38,686 nucleotides of DNA from CAYJFX01 sp964370315 (GCA_964370315.1 CAYJIS010000013.1:1-38686); one strand, 5' to 3'; positions 1 to 8,771 are shown, counted from the stretch's first letter. Numbers and translations are program-made. Notes: generated from the letters alone by a model not told the origin.

Positions 1-1153
1 AAGGCATTAAAAGAATTGTTAAGAAGCTAGGGAAAGCAACTTTTATGTCAGTAAAATCAATTTTAGAAATACTTCTAAACATATAAATACCAACCATAAC
101 AAGAGCAGGGGATGCTATATACAATGGAACAATTGTTACTACTGGTGCAAAGAATAATGCGAGCAAAAAGAGAACCCCAATTACAAATGCGGATAAACCT
201 GTTTTAGCCCCCATTGTAATTCCAACTGTTGATTCACTGAATGTAGAAATTGTACTTGTTCCTAAAAGTGCGCCAAGTGTAGTTGCAATTGAGTCTGAAT
301 AAAGCATTTTGTTAAGATTCTTAATATTTCCATCTTCTTCTTCTAAACCAGCTTGTTTAGCACATGCAATAACAAATGCAAGTGAATTAAAGAGGTCAAT
401 AAAGAGGAAAGAAAAAATTGCACCAGCTAAAGACCATTTTAATGCACCCATAATATCTAGTTTCATTGCAATAGGTTCAATACTTGGTGGTAGTGAAACA
501 ATTGCTTTTGGAAGTGCCACATCACCTGTAAAAAGACCTATAATTGTAACAATAATTATACTAAAAAGAATTCCACCTTTAACTTTCTTATAATCAAAGA
601 ATACCATTAAAAGAAGAGCAACTATAGATAACACTACTGGAGAAGTAAATTCACCAAGAGCAACAAGGGTTCCAGGATTTGCAACAATAAGTCCCATGTT
701 CCTAAAACCTACAAGACAAATAAATAAGCCAATACCAACTGTTGCAGCGGTACTAATAACTTTGGGTATTGCACGTGCAATAAGTTTTCTTACTCCCGTT
801 AATGTTAAAACCAAATAAAATACACCTGACAAGAAGACAACACCAAGGGCAACTTGCCAGCTAGCACCTTGACCTGCGACAATAGTGTAAGTGAAAAATG
901 CATTTAATCCCATCGCTGGTGCTAATGCAATTGGCATATTTGCCAAAAAAGCTGAAAGGAACGTACCAATGGCTGAAGCAATACAGGTTACGGTAAAAAG
1001 AGCATTTTTATCCATTCCAGTTGAAGAAAGAATTGCGGGATTAACAAAGATAATATATGCCATAGTAACAAATGTTACAATACCGCCTATTACCTCTACC
1101 TTAATAGAACTGTTGCGTTCACTGATTTTAAATACCTTATCAAGTAAAGTCAT
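1..1153 (-). CDS. NCS2/AzgA-type purine (hypoxanthine/guanine) permease, C-terminus missing
   Basis: An inner-membrane nucleobase transporter, probably taking up hypoxanthine, guanine or adenine with a cation. I translated it from the ATG at 1153-1151, which has an AAGGAGG ribosome site at 1161-1167. The first 384 codons are open to the window edge. The N-terminus (MTLLDKVFKISERNSSIKVE) runs into a chain of hydrophobic segments. The signature LAPAMGLNAFFTYT near residues 75-90 is the NCS2 substrate-site motif in its AzgA/PbuG/PbuO form, and FLTILLMP at the cut end matches a late helix of that branch. Family members are about 430-450 residues, so some 50 are missing. It has its own promoter and is separated from pnp by a terminator. 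The exact substrate cannot be read from sequence. Confidence 0.93.
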   Translation of the reverse strand, partial: MTLLDKVFKISERNSSIKVEVIGGIVTFVTMAYIIFVNPAILSSTGMDKNALFTVTCIASAIGTFLSAFLANMPIALAPAMGLNAFFTYTIVAGQGASWQVALGVVFLSGVFYLVLTLTGVRKLIARAIPKVISTAATVGIGLFICLVGFRNMGLIVANPGTLVALGEFTSPVVLSIVALLLMVFFDYKKVKGGILFSIIIVTIIGLFTGDVALPKAIVSLPPSIEPIAMKLDIMGALKWSLAGAIFSFLFIDLFNSLAFVIACAKQAGLEEEDGNIKNLNKMLYSDSIATTLGALLGTSTISTFSESTVGITMGAKTGLSAFVIGVLFLLALFFAPVVTIVPLYIASPALVMVGIYMFRSISKIDFTDIKVAFPSFLTILLMP

Positions 1154-1181
1154 TAAAAATCCTCCTTAATGTGTTTTATAA

Positions 1182-1210
1182 ATTGTAACATGACTTTTCT
1201 AAATCCGCAA
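1182..1210 (-). promoter_or_regulatory. Sigma-70-type promoter of the purine permease
   Basis: On the minus strand, TTGCGG (1210-1205) and TACAAT (1187-1182) are separated by exactly 17 bp, and a TG lies just upstream of the -10 (extended -10). The predicted leader is about 22-25 nt and carries the AAGGAGG ribosome site, so there is no room for a riboswitch between promoter and gene. Confidence 0.75.
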
Positions 1211-1221
1211 GGTTTAAATCA

Positions 1222-1252
1222 AAAAATATTTTAGGAAAACTAAAATATTTTT
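1222..1252. repeat. Perfect 13-bp inverted repeat upstream of the permease promoter
   Basis: The arms AAAAATATTTTAG (1222-1234) and CTAAAATATTTTT (1240-1252) are exact reverse complements around a 5-nt spacer. The element sits 11 bp upstream of the permease -35 box. It could bind a purine-responsive regulator or another dimeric protein. It is AT-rich, and no T-tract follows it in a way that would make it a plain terminator. Confidence 0.6.
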
Positions 1253-1326
1253 CGGTTTTCACAGGATGCTAACATTATTTTTATCTGGAGATTAATGGAA
1301 TTATGTAGATTTTACCACTTTCACAT

Positions 1327-1361
1327 AAAAAAAGCTCGGCAGATTAAGAAATCAACCGAGC
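1327..1361 (-). terminator. Rho-independent terminator after pnp
   Basis: On the minus strand the stem GCTCGG/CCGAGC (1361-1356 and 1339-1334), with inner pairing GATT/AATC, is followed by seven T residues (1333-1327). It lies 26 bp beyond the pnp stop codon and separates pnp from the permease. Confidence 0.9.
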
Positions 1362-1386
1362 GTCTTTACTAACTAGTTACTAGTAA

Positions 1387-3486
1387 TTATTTACTTTCTA
1401 CTTCTATAGCATCAATGTATGAAAGATTAATTCTTCCCATCTTATCAATTTCTAATAGCTTAACAGGAATTTGTTGTCCTTCTTTAACTACGTCTGATAC
1501 CGATGCAATTTTAGATCTTGAAAACTTAGAAATGTGGCATAAGCCTTCTTTTCCAGGTAAGATTTCAACAAATGCACCAAAGTCCATAATGCGTTTTACC
1601 GTACCATTGTAAATAGTTCCAACTTCAGGATCTTCTACAATGCCTTTAATTGCAGCACGTGCAGCATCTGCCGCTTCAGAGTTTTTAGCATAAATGGTAA
1701 CTGTTCCGTCATCATCAGTGTTAATAGTTACACCAAATTGTGCACAAAGAGCTTTAACGTTTTTACCACCAGGTCCAATAAGAGCACCTATTTTATCAAC
1801 AGCAATTTTCATTTTGTCAATTTTTGGAGCATACTTACTTACTTGCGGAGCTGCTTTATCAATTGTTTGATTCATTATTCCTAAGATGTGGAGCCTGGCA
1901 CGTTTTGCTTGATCCAAAGCCTTAGTCATAATTTCTTTTGTAACACCAGCTATTTTAATATCCATCTGGAAAGCAGTAATACCTTCAACTGTTCCTGCAA
2001 CCTTAAAGTCCATGTCACCTAAGTGATCTTCTTCACCTAAGATGTCAGAAAGAATTGCATATTTTTCGTACTTGTCGCCTTCTGTAATAAGACCCATCGC
2101 AATACCAGCTACTGGGCGTTTCATTGGAACACCTGCGGCTAACATACAAAGTGTACCACCACAAACTGATGCCATTGAAGATGAACCGTTAGATTCCATA
2201 ATTTCTGAAACAACACGAACAGTGTATGGGAACTCAGCTTTTGTAGGAACCATAGCTTCTAATGCACGACGAGCAAGATTTCCATGCCCAATTTCGCGTC
2301 GACCAGTTCCCATTCTGCCAACTTCACCTACTGAATATGGTGGGAAGTTATAGTGTAAAATAAAGTGTTCGCTTCTGTCGCCATCGATATCATCATATAC
2401 TTGTTCATCCATAGCTGTCCCAAGTGTTGCAACAGCTAAAGCTTGAGTTTCACCGCGGGTAAACAATGCTGAACCGTGTGGGCGTGGTAAAACATCAATT
2501 TCACATGAAATTGCTCTAATATCTTCTGTTCCACGACCATCAACACGAAGCCCTTTATCTAAAATATTTTTTCGTAAAATGTCATATTCCATATCTTCAA
2601 ATAGAGCATGAAATAATTTTTTTTGCATATCGTCTTCAAGTTGTTCTGCATATTTTTCTTGTAAAGAAGTAAATACTTCTTTTATAGCATCACGTCTTTC
2701 ATGCTTACCTTTTACGAAACATGCAGATTCCATTTTTGGCATTGCTTCTGCAAGCATTGCGTCTTTATTTTTAAGTTCAATAACAACAGGAACAAGAGGT
2801 AGTTTTTCCTTACCCGCAATTTTTCGTAGCTCGTCTTGAAGATTACACATAGCAGTAATAAACTCTTGTGCTTTTTCTAAAGCACCAAGCATAAGTTCTT
2901 CAGAAACTTCGTTTGAACTACCTTCAACCATGGTAAAACCATCTTTAGTACCTGCAACAACAATTTCAATTTCACTTTTTTCTTGTTGTTCATATGTAGG
3001 ATTAAGAACATATTGCCCATCAACATATCCAACTCGCACACCAGCTACAGGGCCAGCAAATGGAATATCTGAAATATGAACAGCTGCAGAACTTGCAATA
3101 ATTGATAAAATATCAGGTGGGTTTACTTGGTCAGTTGAAACACAAGTTGGAATCAATTGAATATCTCTACCAAATGCTTTATCAAAAAGAGGTCGCATAG
3201 GACGGTCAATGAGACGAGAAACAAGTATTTCTTTATCCTTTGGTCTGCCTTCTCTTTTTACAAAACCGCCAGGAATCTTACCCGCGGCATAGAATTTTTC
3301 GTTGTAATCAACGGTAAGAGGAACATAATCTAATCCCTCTTGAGCTGATGAAGAAGCACAAACAGTTGCTATAATAGCAGAACCTCCAAACCGAGCATAT
3401 ACTGTTCCATTTGTTTGTTTTGCAATTAAGCCTGTTTCTAAAATGAGCTCTTCATCGCCAATTTTATAACTTACTTTTTGAATCAT
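1387..3486 (-). CDS. pnp: Polyribonucleotide nucleotidyltransferase (PNPase)
   Basis: A phosphorolytic 3'-to-5' exoribonuclease that degrades mRNA and can add 3' tails. It is a trimer and often associates with an RNA helicase or RNase E/Y. The 699 residues hold all the usual parts in order: first RNase PH core (about 10-230, with GGFVKREGRPKDKEILVSRL), helical linker, second RNase PH core (about 310-545, with RGETQALAVATLGT and the FPPYSVGE segment), a KH domain (about 555-615, GALIGPGGKNVKAL) and an S1 domain (about 620-690, GTVKRIMDFGAFVEILPGKE). Length is normal. The ATG at 3486 is preceded by a GGAGA ribosome site. It follows rpsO, the order seen in many bacteria, with a hairpin terminator between them, so pnp may be expressed by read-through or from a weak promoter of its own. 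Confidence 0.99.
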   Translation of the reverse strand: MIQKVSYKIGDEELILETGLIAKQTNGTVYARFGGSAIIATVCASSSAQEGLDYVPLTVDYNEKFYAAGKIPGGFVKREGRPKDKEILVSRLIDRPMRPLFDKAFGRDIQLIPTCVSTDQVNPPDILSIIASSAAVHISDIPFAGPVAGVRVGYVDGQYVLNPTYEQQEKSEIEIVVAGTKDGFTMVEGSSNEVSEELMLGALEKAQEFITAMCNLQDELRKIAGKEKLPLVPVVIELKNKDAMLAEAMPKMESACFVKGKHERRDAIKEVFTSLQEKYAEQLEDDMQKKLFHALFEDMEYDILRKNILDKGLRVDGRGTEDIRAISCEIDVLPRPHGSALFTRGETQALAVATLGTAMDEQVYDDIDGDRSEHFILHYNFPPYSVGEVGRMGTGRREIGHGNLARRALEAMVPTKAEFPYTVRVVSEIMESNGSSSMASVCGGTLCMLAAGVPMKRPVAGIAMGLITEGDKYEKYAILSDILGEEDHLGDMDFKVAGTVEGITAFQMDIKIAGVTKEIMTKALDQAKRARLHILGIMNQTIDKAAPQVSKYAPKIDKMKIAVDKIGALIGPGGKNVKALCAQFGVTINTDDDGTVTIYAKNSEAADAARAAIKGIVEDPEVGTIYNGTVKRIMDFGAFVEILPGKEGLCHISKFSRSKIASVSDVVKEGQQIPVKLLEIDKMGRINLSYIDAIEVESK

Positions 3487-3534
3487 TTATTTCTCCGATT
3501 TACTTTCGCATTAGCGATAACAATAGTGTGTAAC

Positions 3535-3571
3535 AAAAAATGCAGTTTGTTATACACCTAAACAAACTGCA
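3535..3571 (-). terminator. Hairpin terminator between rpsO and pnp
   Basis: On the minus strand TGCAGTTTGTT (3571-3561) pairs perfectly with AACAAACTGCA (3551-3541) around a 9-nt loop and is followed by six T residues (3540-3535). It is a convincing intrinsic terminator 9 bp after rpsO. In enteric bacteria the rpsO-pnp gap also holds a terminator and a processed hairpin used for pnp autoregulation. Whether that applies here is an inference. Confidence 0.88.
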
Positions 3572-3580
3572 TATATAAAA

Positions 3581-3850
3581 TTATTTTCGTAAACCAAGTT
3601 CTTTAATAAGAGCACGGTAGCCTTCGAGGTTAGTTCTTTGAAGATATTTTAATAACCTTCGTCGTTGACCAACTAACATTATAAGACCGCGTGATGCACT
3701 CTTGTCTTTTTTAAACATTTTACAATGCTCTGTTAATTGTTTAATTCGTTCAGTTAATAATCCAATCTGAACCTTAGTGTTACCGGTGTCTTTATCATTT
3801 GCACCGAGATTTGATACAACTGCTGTTGTTTTTTCTTTTGTAAGTCCCAT
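3581..3850 (-). CDS. rpsO: 30S ribosomal protein S15
   Basis: A primary binder of the central domain of 16S rRNA, needed for platform assembly and the B4 intersubunit bridge. The 89 residues match the family length. Visible hallmarks are the TGNTKVQIGLLTERIKQLTEH helix, the HCKMFKKDKSASRGLIMLV loop with its His/Asp/Ser rRNA contacts, and the RRRLLKYLQRTNLEGYRALI C-terminal helices. AAGGAG stands 6 nt before the ATG at 3850. It lies 53 bp after ribF and before pnp, in the conserved ribF-rpsO-pnp order. A strong hairpin terminator follows. Confidence 0.98.
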   Translation of the reverse strand: MGLTKEKTTAVVSNLGANDKDTGNTKVQIGLLTERIKQLTEHCKMFKKDKSASRGLIMLVGQRRRLLKYLQRTNLEGYRALIKELGLRK

Positions 3851-3903
3851 TACTTACTCCTTATTTTTATTCCCATTAGGTTACATAATTTATTCAGTTT
3901 AAC

Positions 3904-4734
3904 TCACTCAAAGGTGATAACGTCAAACTGTTCATTTTCGAATTCTTTTGGAACATGCAGGCGAAGGTTGATGTTATCCAAATATAATATACTCGAAAAA
4001 GATTTAACACTATTTTGCACTAAAACACTAACATTGTATTCTCCATCCGGAGGTAATACTTGGTTTATAATGGTCCGTTCAATTTGAATGTAAGCTGTTG
4101 ATGATTTTTTTTCTAAATCACAAATAACATGCTTGATATCAAGTGCATACGGAAACCCTAATAAATCATTACATTTTCTAAGCCTACCATTAACAATATG
4201 ATTACGAATCACTGATGAACTTATATTATGCAATGAAACATGAATAAGAGGAGCAAGTAAAAAATAAATATTATTTTCTCTTGCAAAGTTTTCAATATGG
4301 GCTGTATCGGTTTCACCCTTATATCCACAACGAAAACCTTCTCCAACTGTTAAAAATTGCATAGCACAATAGTCGGCTAATATGCGCAAAAAAGCAACAC
4401 CCTCTATTTTACTGAAATTCTTAGAAAAGTCAATGACTACAACGAAATCGAAGCCCCATTTTTCAAATGTTTTAAGCCTAAGACGTAATGTTGAAATATC
4501 CCCAGCATAGCGATTTTTTTCTTTTAACATCCTAGGAGAATGAGCAAAAGTGACTACACCCGACTGCACATTATGCTCTCCTGCATAATCTAGCACTCGC
4601 TGACACAAAGATTTATGCCCAATATGCGGCCCATCAAACCCACCAATTGTTAAAGCGGAAGATTTAAAATAATTATAACAAGGAGAATTTGGAATGGTTG
4701 CATTTAATATGTCGTCCCAAAAAAATACTTTCAT
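3904..4734 (-). CDS. ribF: RibF-type FMN adenylyltransferase with reduced riboflavin-kinase domain
   Basis: Makes FAD from FMN and ATP; canonical RibF also phosphorylates riboflavin. The nucleotidyltransferase half is clear: TIGGFDGPHIGHKSL (residues 29-43, containing the HxGH nucleotide site) and ISSSVIRNHIVNGRL (171-185), the equivalent of ISSTxIRxxLxxG. The C-terminal part (about 195-276) has only about 80 residues against roughly 125 in bifunctional enzymes. It lacks a recognisable GxxLGFPTAN motif and the usual kinase loops, keeping only LLGFPYALDI. I infer that the kinase activity may be lost or carried elsewhere. The start at 4734 has no Shine-Dalgarno sequence and lies 11 nt from a TATAAT box. 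It precedes rpsO and pnp. Confidence 0.88.
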   Translation of the reverse strand: MKVFFWDDILNATIPNSPCYNYFKSSALTIGGFDGPHIGHKSLCQRVLDYAGEHNVQSGVVTFAHSPRMLKEKNRYAGDISTLRLRLKTFEKWGFDFVVVIDFSKNFSKIEGVAFLRILADYCAMQFLTVGEGFRCGYKGETDTAHIENFARENNIYFLLAPLIHVSLHNISSSVIRNHIVNGRLRKCNDLLGFPYALDIKHVICDLEKKSSTAYIQIERTIINQVLPPDGEYNVSVLVQNSVKSFSSILYLDNINLRLHVPKEFENEQFDVITFE

Positions 4735-4745
4735 AGAATGTTATT

Positions 4746-4774
4746 ATTATACCATATTTGTAAAATAGAAACAA
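4746..4774 (-). promoter_or_regulatory. Promoter of ribF (predicted near-leaderless)
   Basis: On the minus strand TTGTTT (4774-4769), a 17-bp spacer and a perfect TATAAT (4751-4746). The ATG begins only 11 nt after the -10 box, so the predicted leader is about 4-5 nt and has no ribosome-binding site. Confidence 0.75.
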
Positions 4775-4897
4775 CAAACCTATACCTCTATTCACTAAGA
4801 ATTTGTATTATTTTACCTATTCATATAATGCTAAAAAAACTTATTTATAGTCTGATGTAATTTATTAAAAAACTAAGAAAACACCCTACTAAAATTA

Positions 4898-4926
4898 TTG
4901 TAAGACTTTTAAGTCTATGATATAAT
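4898..4926 (+). promoter_or_regulatory. Promoter of the aminotransferase with a palindromic spacer
   Basis: TTGTAA (4898-4903), 17 bp, then TATAAT (4921-4926). The spacer carries the palindrome AGACTT-TT-AAGTCT (4903-4916), a possible operator. The leader then holds AAGGAAG (4937-4943) six bases before the ATG at 4949. The remainder of the 214-bp divergent gap (4735-4897) shows only the ribF promoter and AT-rich DNA. Confidence 0.78.
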
Positions 4927-4948
4927 CATACAATAAAAGGAAGTACAA

Positions 4949-6178
4949 ATGCCAATAGCAAAACACATACAAGAAACAATGAACTCAAAGGGAGCAGGCG
5001 TAATCAGAGCTATGTTTGAAGCAGGTATTGAGTTAAAAAAGAAATACGGTGCAGAAAATGTGTATGACTTTTCGCTCGGGAACCCAGATCTAGAGCCCCC
5101 CAAAGAAGTTAGTGATGCAATTAAAGAACTTGCAAATACTAGTGCTATAGGCCAACATTCCTATATGCCAAATGCTGGATATATTGATGCAAGAAGAGCG
5201 ATGGCCAAAAAAGTTTCTAAAGAACAAGGCCTTAATGATAATGAGGCTCTTAATGAATCACATACAATACTAACCGTAGGCGCTGCTGGTGCCTTAAATG
5301 TAGTCTTTAAGGCAATACTCAATCCAGGTGACACAGTTCTCGTTCCAACACCATTCTTTCCTGAATACGCACACTACATAAAAAATCACGGCGGAACCCT
5401 TATTCCTATTATGTCAAATGACGATTTATCCATACATGTAGAAGACTTTGAAAAGGCGCTACAAGAACATAGCGTAGCAGCAATTCTATTAAACTCCCCA
5501 AATAATCCATCCGGAAAAATTTACACAGATGAAAATATATCATCTCTCATTGAAACAGTACAAAACCATGGATTAAAAACAGGGCACTACCCTTTCATTA
5601 TATGCGATGAACCATACAGAGAAATTACTTTTAACAAAAAAATAGTGCCTGCAATTTTTCCAAAATATAAAAACACCATTGTAGTAAGTTCGTTTGCAAA
5701 AAACTTAAGCTTACCTGGTGAAAGAATTGGATATATTGCTATTAATCCTTGTTGCCAAGAATCAAACGAAGTCATCGCAGCATGTACATTTACAAATAGA
5801 ATTTTAGGGTATGTAAATGCACCTGCTTTTTTTCAAAAAGTTGTAGCAAAAGCCTGGGATGCAAAGGTAGATTATTCACTATATGAAAAAAGATGCTCTA
5901 TGATTTCAAACATAATTAAAAACGCACAAATCGATTTTGTTGAACCAGAGGGAGCCTTTTACCTTTTTTGTAAAGTGCCAGCACCCACCAAAGATACCCA
6001 TAAAAAATTCATCAATGATGATTTTGCTTTTTGTGACCACCTCAAAAAATTTAAAATACTTGTTGCCCCTGGCGCAGGATTTGGGAGCCCTGGGTGGTTT
6101 AGGATTGCTTATTGTGTTTCAGAGCAAACCATTATTAGTGCAGAAAATGCTTTTATAGAAGCAAAGGCTTGTTGGTAG
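4949..6178 (+). CDS. PLP-dependent class I/II aminotransferase (aspartate aminotransferase-like)
   Basis: A fold-type I pyridoxal-phosphate transaminase of 409 residues; the amino donor cannot be fixed from sequence. Visible motifs are DFSLGNPDLEPP (40-51, substrate-arm region), GAAGALN (111-117, phosphate-cup region), NSPNNPSG (182-189), IICDEPYREI (217-226, with the Asp that contacts the pyridine nitrogen and the Tyr), and SSFAKNLSLPGERIGY (247-262), where K251 should form the Schiff base. The C-terminal GAGFGSPGWFRIAYC contains the carboxylate-binding Arg. It stands alone on the plus strand with its own promoter and ribosome site, convergent with clpC. The stop codons are 8 bp apart. Confidence 0.93.
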   Translation: MPIAKHIQETMNSKGAGVIRAMFEAGIELKKKYGAENVYDFSLGNPDLEPPKEVSDAIKELANTSAIGQHSYMPNAGYIDARRAMAKKVSKEQGLNDNEALNESHTILTVGAAGALNVVFKAILNPGDTVLVPTPFFPEYAHYIKNHGGTLIPIMSNDDLSIHVEDFEKALQEHSVAAILLNSPNNPSGKIYTDENISSLIETVQNHGLKTGHYPFIICDEPYREITFNKKIVPAIFPKYKNTIVVSSFAKNLSLPGERIGYIAINPCCQESNEVIAACTFTNRILGYVNAPAFFQKVVAKAWDAKVDYSLYEKRCSMISNIIKNAQIDFVEPEGAFYLFCKVPAPTKDTHKKFINDDFAFCDHLKKFKILVAPGAGFGSPGWFRIAYCVSEQTIISAENAFIEAKACW

Positions 6179-6184
6179 ACCAAC
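6171..6184. other. Short palindrome at the aminotransferase/clpC convergence
   Basis: GTTGGTAGACCAAC is a perfect 14-bp palindrome spanning the aminotransferase stop codon and the 8-bp gap before the end of clpC. No T-tract follows on either strand, so it is at best a weak bidirectional pause or terminator structure. Confidence 0.3.
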
Positions 6185-6186
6185 TA

Positions 6187-8721
6187 TTACACAGCATTGA
6201 CAGCACTTACAGGTTCAAGGGTACTTGTGTCTGCACCTATACCTTTAATTATATTGAGTGCAAGCGATTTTTCGCCTTTTCTTGTTTTACAATCAACAAT
6301 GACTGTATCTGAATAGGTGCATTCTCCACAAATTATTTTCATTGAAAGACTGTCTTCTATTTCTCTTTGTATTAGGCGTCTCATAGGACGAGCACCAAAT
6401 GAAGGATCATATCCATTTTCTATCAAATAAGCTTTTGCCTTAGCCGTTAAACTAATGCCAATATTTTTTTCACTTAAACGCTGTGCAAATTCTTCTATTT
6501 GTAAATCTAAAATTTTACCTATCGCTTTATTATCCAAAGGTGTAAATACTACCGTATCATCAATGCGGTTAATAAGCTCTGGACTCATAATCTTTTTTAA
6601 TTCACTTAAGGCATCCACTTTAATTTCATTATAGTCTAAGGCTCTATGTTGTTTTGTAGTAAAACCTAATTTGTTTTCACTTGATATTTGTCTAATACCC
6701 GCATTACTAGTCATAATTATTACGGTATTCCTAAAGTTTACCTGATGACCCAAACTATCACGAAGCTCGCCTTCTTCTAAAACTTGAAGCAATAAATTAA
6801 AAACATCCGCATGTGCTTTTTCTATTTCATCTAATAATATTACTGAATATGGATTACGCCTAATTTCTTCTGTTAACACACCACCATCTTCATAGCCTAC
6901 ATATCCCGGTGGAGCGCCCACTAATCGACTTGAATTATGCTTTTCCATATAGTCGCTCATATCAATTCTGACTAAAGAATTTTCAGTTCCAAACAGGAAT
7001 TTTGCGAGAGCTTTTGCTAACAAGGTTTTACCAACACCTGTAGGTCCTAAGAATATAAACGAACCAAGAGGTCTTTTTGTTGATGATACACCTGCACGAG
7101 ATCTTCTAATAGCAGAACTTATAAGTCGCACTGCTTCATCTTGATTTACAACAGTTTTGTGTATTTCTTGTTCCATTGTTACAAGACGCGTTGACTCGCT
7201 TTCACTTAATTGATCGATTGGTATGCCAGTAATATTTGAAATAACTGAGCAAATATCCTCTACATTAACGATATTTTTACCACTTCTAAACTTCCACTCT
7301 TTACGAAGTGTTTCAAGATGATCGCGTAAGGTATGTATTTGATCTCTAACATGAGCAGCACTCTCATAATTTTGATTTTGAATTACATGTTGTTTTTCAA
7401 GCGTTAATAGATCTATTTTATCTTGAAGCTCGTAAATACTGTCAGGGTATCCAACTTCACTTACCTTTTTCATAGCTCCTGCTTCATCTAAAATATCAAT
7501 TGCTTTATCTGGTAAATATCTATCAGTAATGTATCGTTTTGAAAACCGAATGATAGTATCATAAACATCATCTACATATTGCACACCATGATATTCCTCA
7601 TAACGTTTTTTTATTCCAAGAAGAATATCACGAGTTTCTTCATCGTTTGGTTCTTTTACTTGTACAACTTGAAATCGTCTTTCTAATGCAGCATCTTTCT
7701 CAAAGTACTTTCGGTACTCTTTTGTTGTAGTGGCGCCAATACATTGAAGCTCACCTCTCGAAAGTGCGGGCTTAATAATATTCGATGCATCCATTGCACC
7801 CTCGGCACCACCTGCCCCAATAATCGTATGAAGCTCATCAATAAAAAGTATAATTCTCTTTTTTTCTAAGATTTCTTTCATTATACGTTTTAGCCTATCT
7901 TCAAACTCGCCTCGATATTTTGTACCTGCTATAACTGAAGCTAAATCTAAAACAAGAAGTCGTTTATGTAATAAGTTTTCTGGAACTGTTTCATTAACAA
8001 TTCTTTGTGCAAGTCCTTCGGCAATTGCTGTTTTACCAACACCTGGTTCACCGATTAATACTGGATTGTTTTTTCCTCGACGAGATAAAATTTGCACAAC
8101 ACGCTCAACTTCCTTTTTACGACCGATTACAGGGTCTAGTTCGCCTAAGCGAGCTTTTTCTGTTAAATCGATACTATGCGCATTTAACAAAGAAGTGTTT
8201 TCTATCTGCTTTGTACTAGATACTTTAGGAAAGCTTGGTTCACCTAATGAATGTAAATTAGTATTATGGGCTGAAGAAGGCATTTGCACGGCTACAACTT
8301 CTACAGCGCTCCTAACTTCTTTAACACTAACACCTACTCGTTTGAAATACTCGTAGGTAACAGATTTTTCTTCTTGAACAGCCGCAAGCAAAAAGTGCTC
8401 AGTGCCCACATAATCTCTTTTTAAGTTTTTTGATTCACTAAGTGCTAAATCTAAAAATAATTGTAAACGTCTTGAATGAATGACTTCTGAATATAATGTA
8501 TGACCAGACGAACCAGGAAAGCTTTTTTCAATAGCCATCTTAAAAGGGAATAGATTAAACTTTAGATATTGGAGTACAGCATACGCCATTGAATCGGCAT
8601 TGTTAATAAGTGCCAGTATGAGATGTTCAGGTAATAATTGCTCGGAACCACTTTTTTTAACTTCATCATGGGCTTGTACCATTAGTAGCTTTTGAGCTCT
8701 TGGGGAAAGACCTTTAATCAT
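6187..8721 (-). CDS. clpC: ClpC-type AAA+ unfoldase
   Basis: A hexameric ATPase that unfolds proteins and threads them into ClpP; in McsB-containing bacteria it recognises phosphoarginine-marked substrates. The 844 residues show the Clp-N double repeat (about 1-145), first AAA+ module with Walker A GEPGVGKT (224-231) and Walker B FIDEL (293-297), a middle region with a UVR-like segment (about 445-475, NYESAAHVRDQIHTLRDHLE), second AAA+ module with GPTGVGKT (559-566) and LLDEIEK (629-635), and the D2-small domain. LGF at 685-687 lies where the ClpP-docking loop is expected. GGAGA precedes the ATG at 8721. It is last in a long cluster directly after mcsA and mcsB. No ctsR gene and no CtsR or CIRCE operator is seen near it. 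Confidence 0.97.
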   Translation of the reverse strand: MIKGLSPRAQKLLMVQAHDEVKKSGSEQLLPEHLILALINNADSMAYAVLQYLKFNLFPFKMAIEKSFPGSSGHTLYSEVIHSRRLQLFLDLALSESKNLKRDYVGTEHFLLAAVQEEKSVTYEYFKRVGVSVKEVRSAVEVVAVQMPSSAHNTNLHSLGEPSFPKVSSTKQIENTSLLNAHSIDLTEKARLGELDPVIGRKKEVERVVQILSRRGKNNPVLIGEPGVGKTAIAEGLAQRIVNETVPENLLHKRLLVLDLASVIAGTKYRGEFEDRLKRIMKEILEKKRIILFIDELHTIIGAGGAEGAMDASNIIKPALSRGELQCIGATTTKEYRKYFEKDAALERRFQVVQVKEPNDEETRDILLGIKKRYEEYHGVQYVDDVYDTIIRFSKRYITDRYLPDKAIDILDEAGAMKKVSEVGYPDSIYELQDKIDLLTLEKQHVIQNQNYESAAHVRDQIHTLRDHLETLRKEWKFRSGKNIVNVEDICSVISNITGIPIDQLSESESTRLVTMEQEIHKTVVNQDEAVRLISSAIRRSRAGVSSTKRPLGSFIFLGPTGVGKTLLAKALAKFLFGTENSLVRIDMSDYMEKHNSSRLVGAPPGYVGYEDGGVLTEEIRRNPYSVILLDEIEKAHADVFNLLLQVLEEGELRDSLGHQVNFRNTVIIMTSNAGIRQISSENKLGFTTKQHRALDYNEIKVDALSELKKIMSPELINRIDDTVVFTPLDNKAIGKILDLQIEEFAQRLSEKNIGISLTAKAKAYLIENGYDPSFGARPMRRLIQREIEDSLSMKIICGECTYSDTVIVDCKTRKGEKSLALNIIKGIGADTSTLEPVSAVNAV

Positions 8722-8771
8722 AAAATCTCCAATTGCTTGTCTACTATATAAACACCTAACTTGTTAAATAG

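Noticed and set aside
309..1169. Plus-strand ORFs within the permease
   Set aside because: They are shadows of the minus-strand permease and have no ribosome sites or recognisable products.
1154..1386. Purine riboswitch ahead of the permease
   Set aside because: The promoter leaves a leader of only about 25 nt, and no conserved purine-aptamer loops are seen.
6171..6184. GTTGGTAGACCAAC as a true bidirectional terminator
   Set aside because: The loop is tight and there is no T-tract on either strand.
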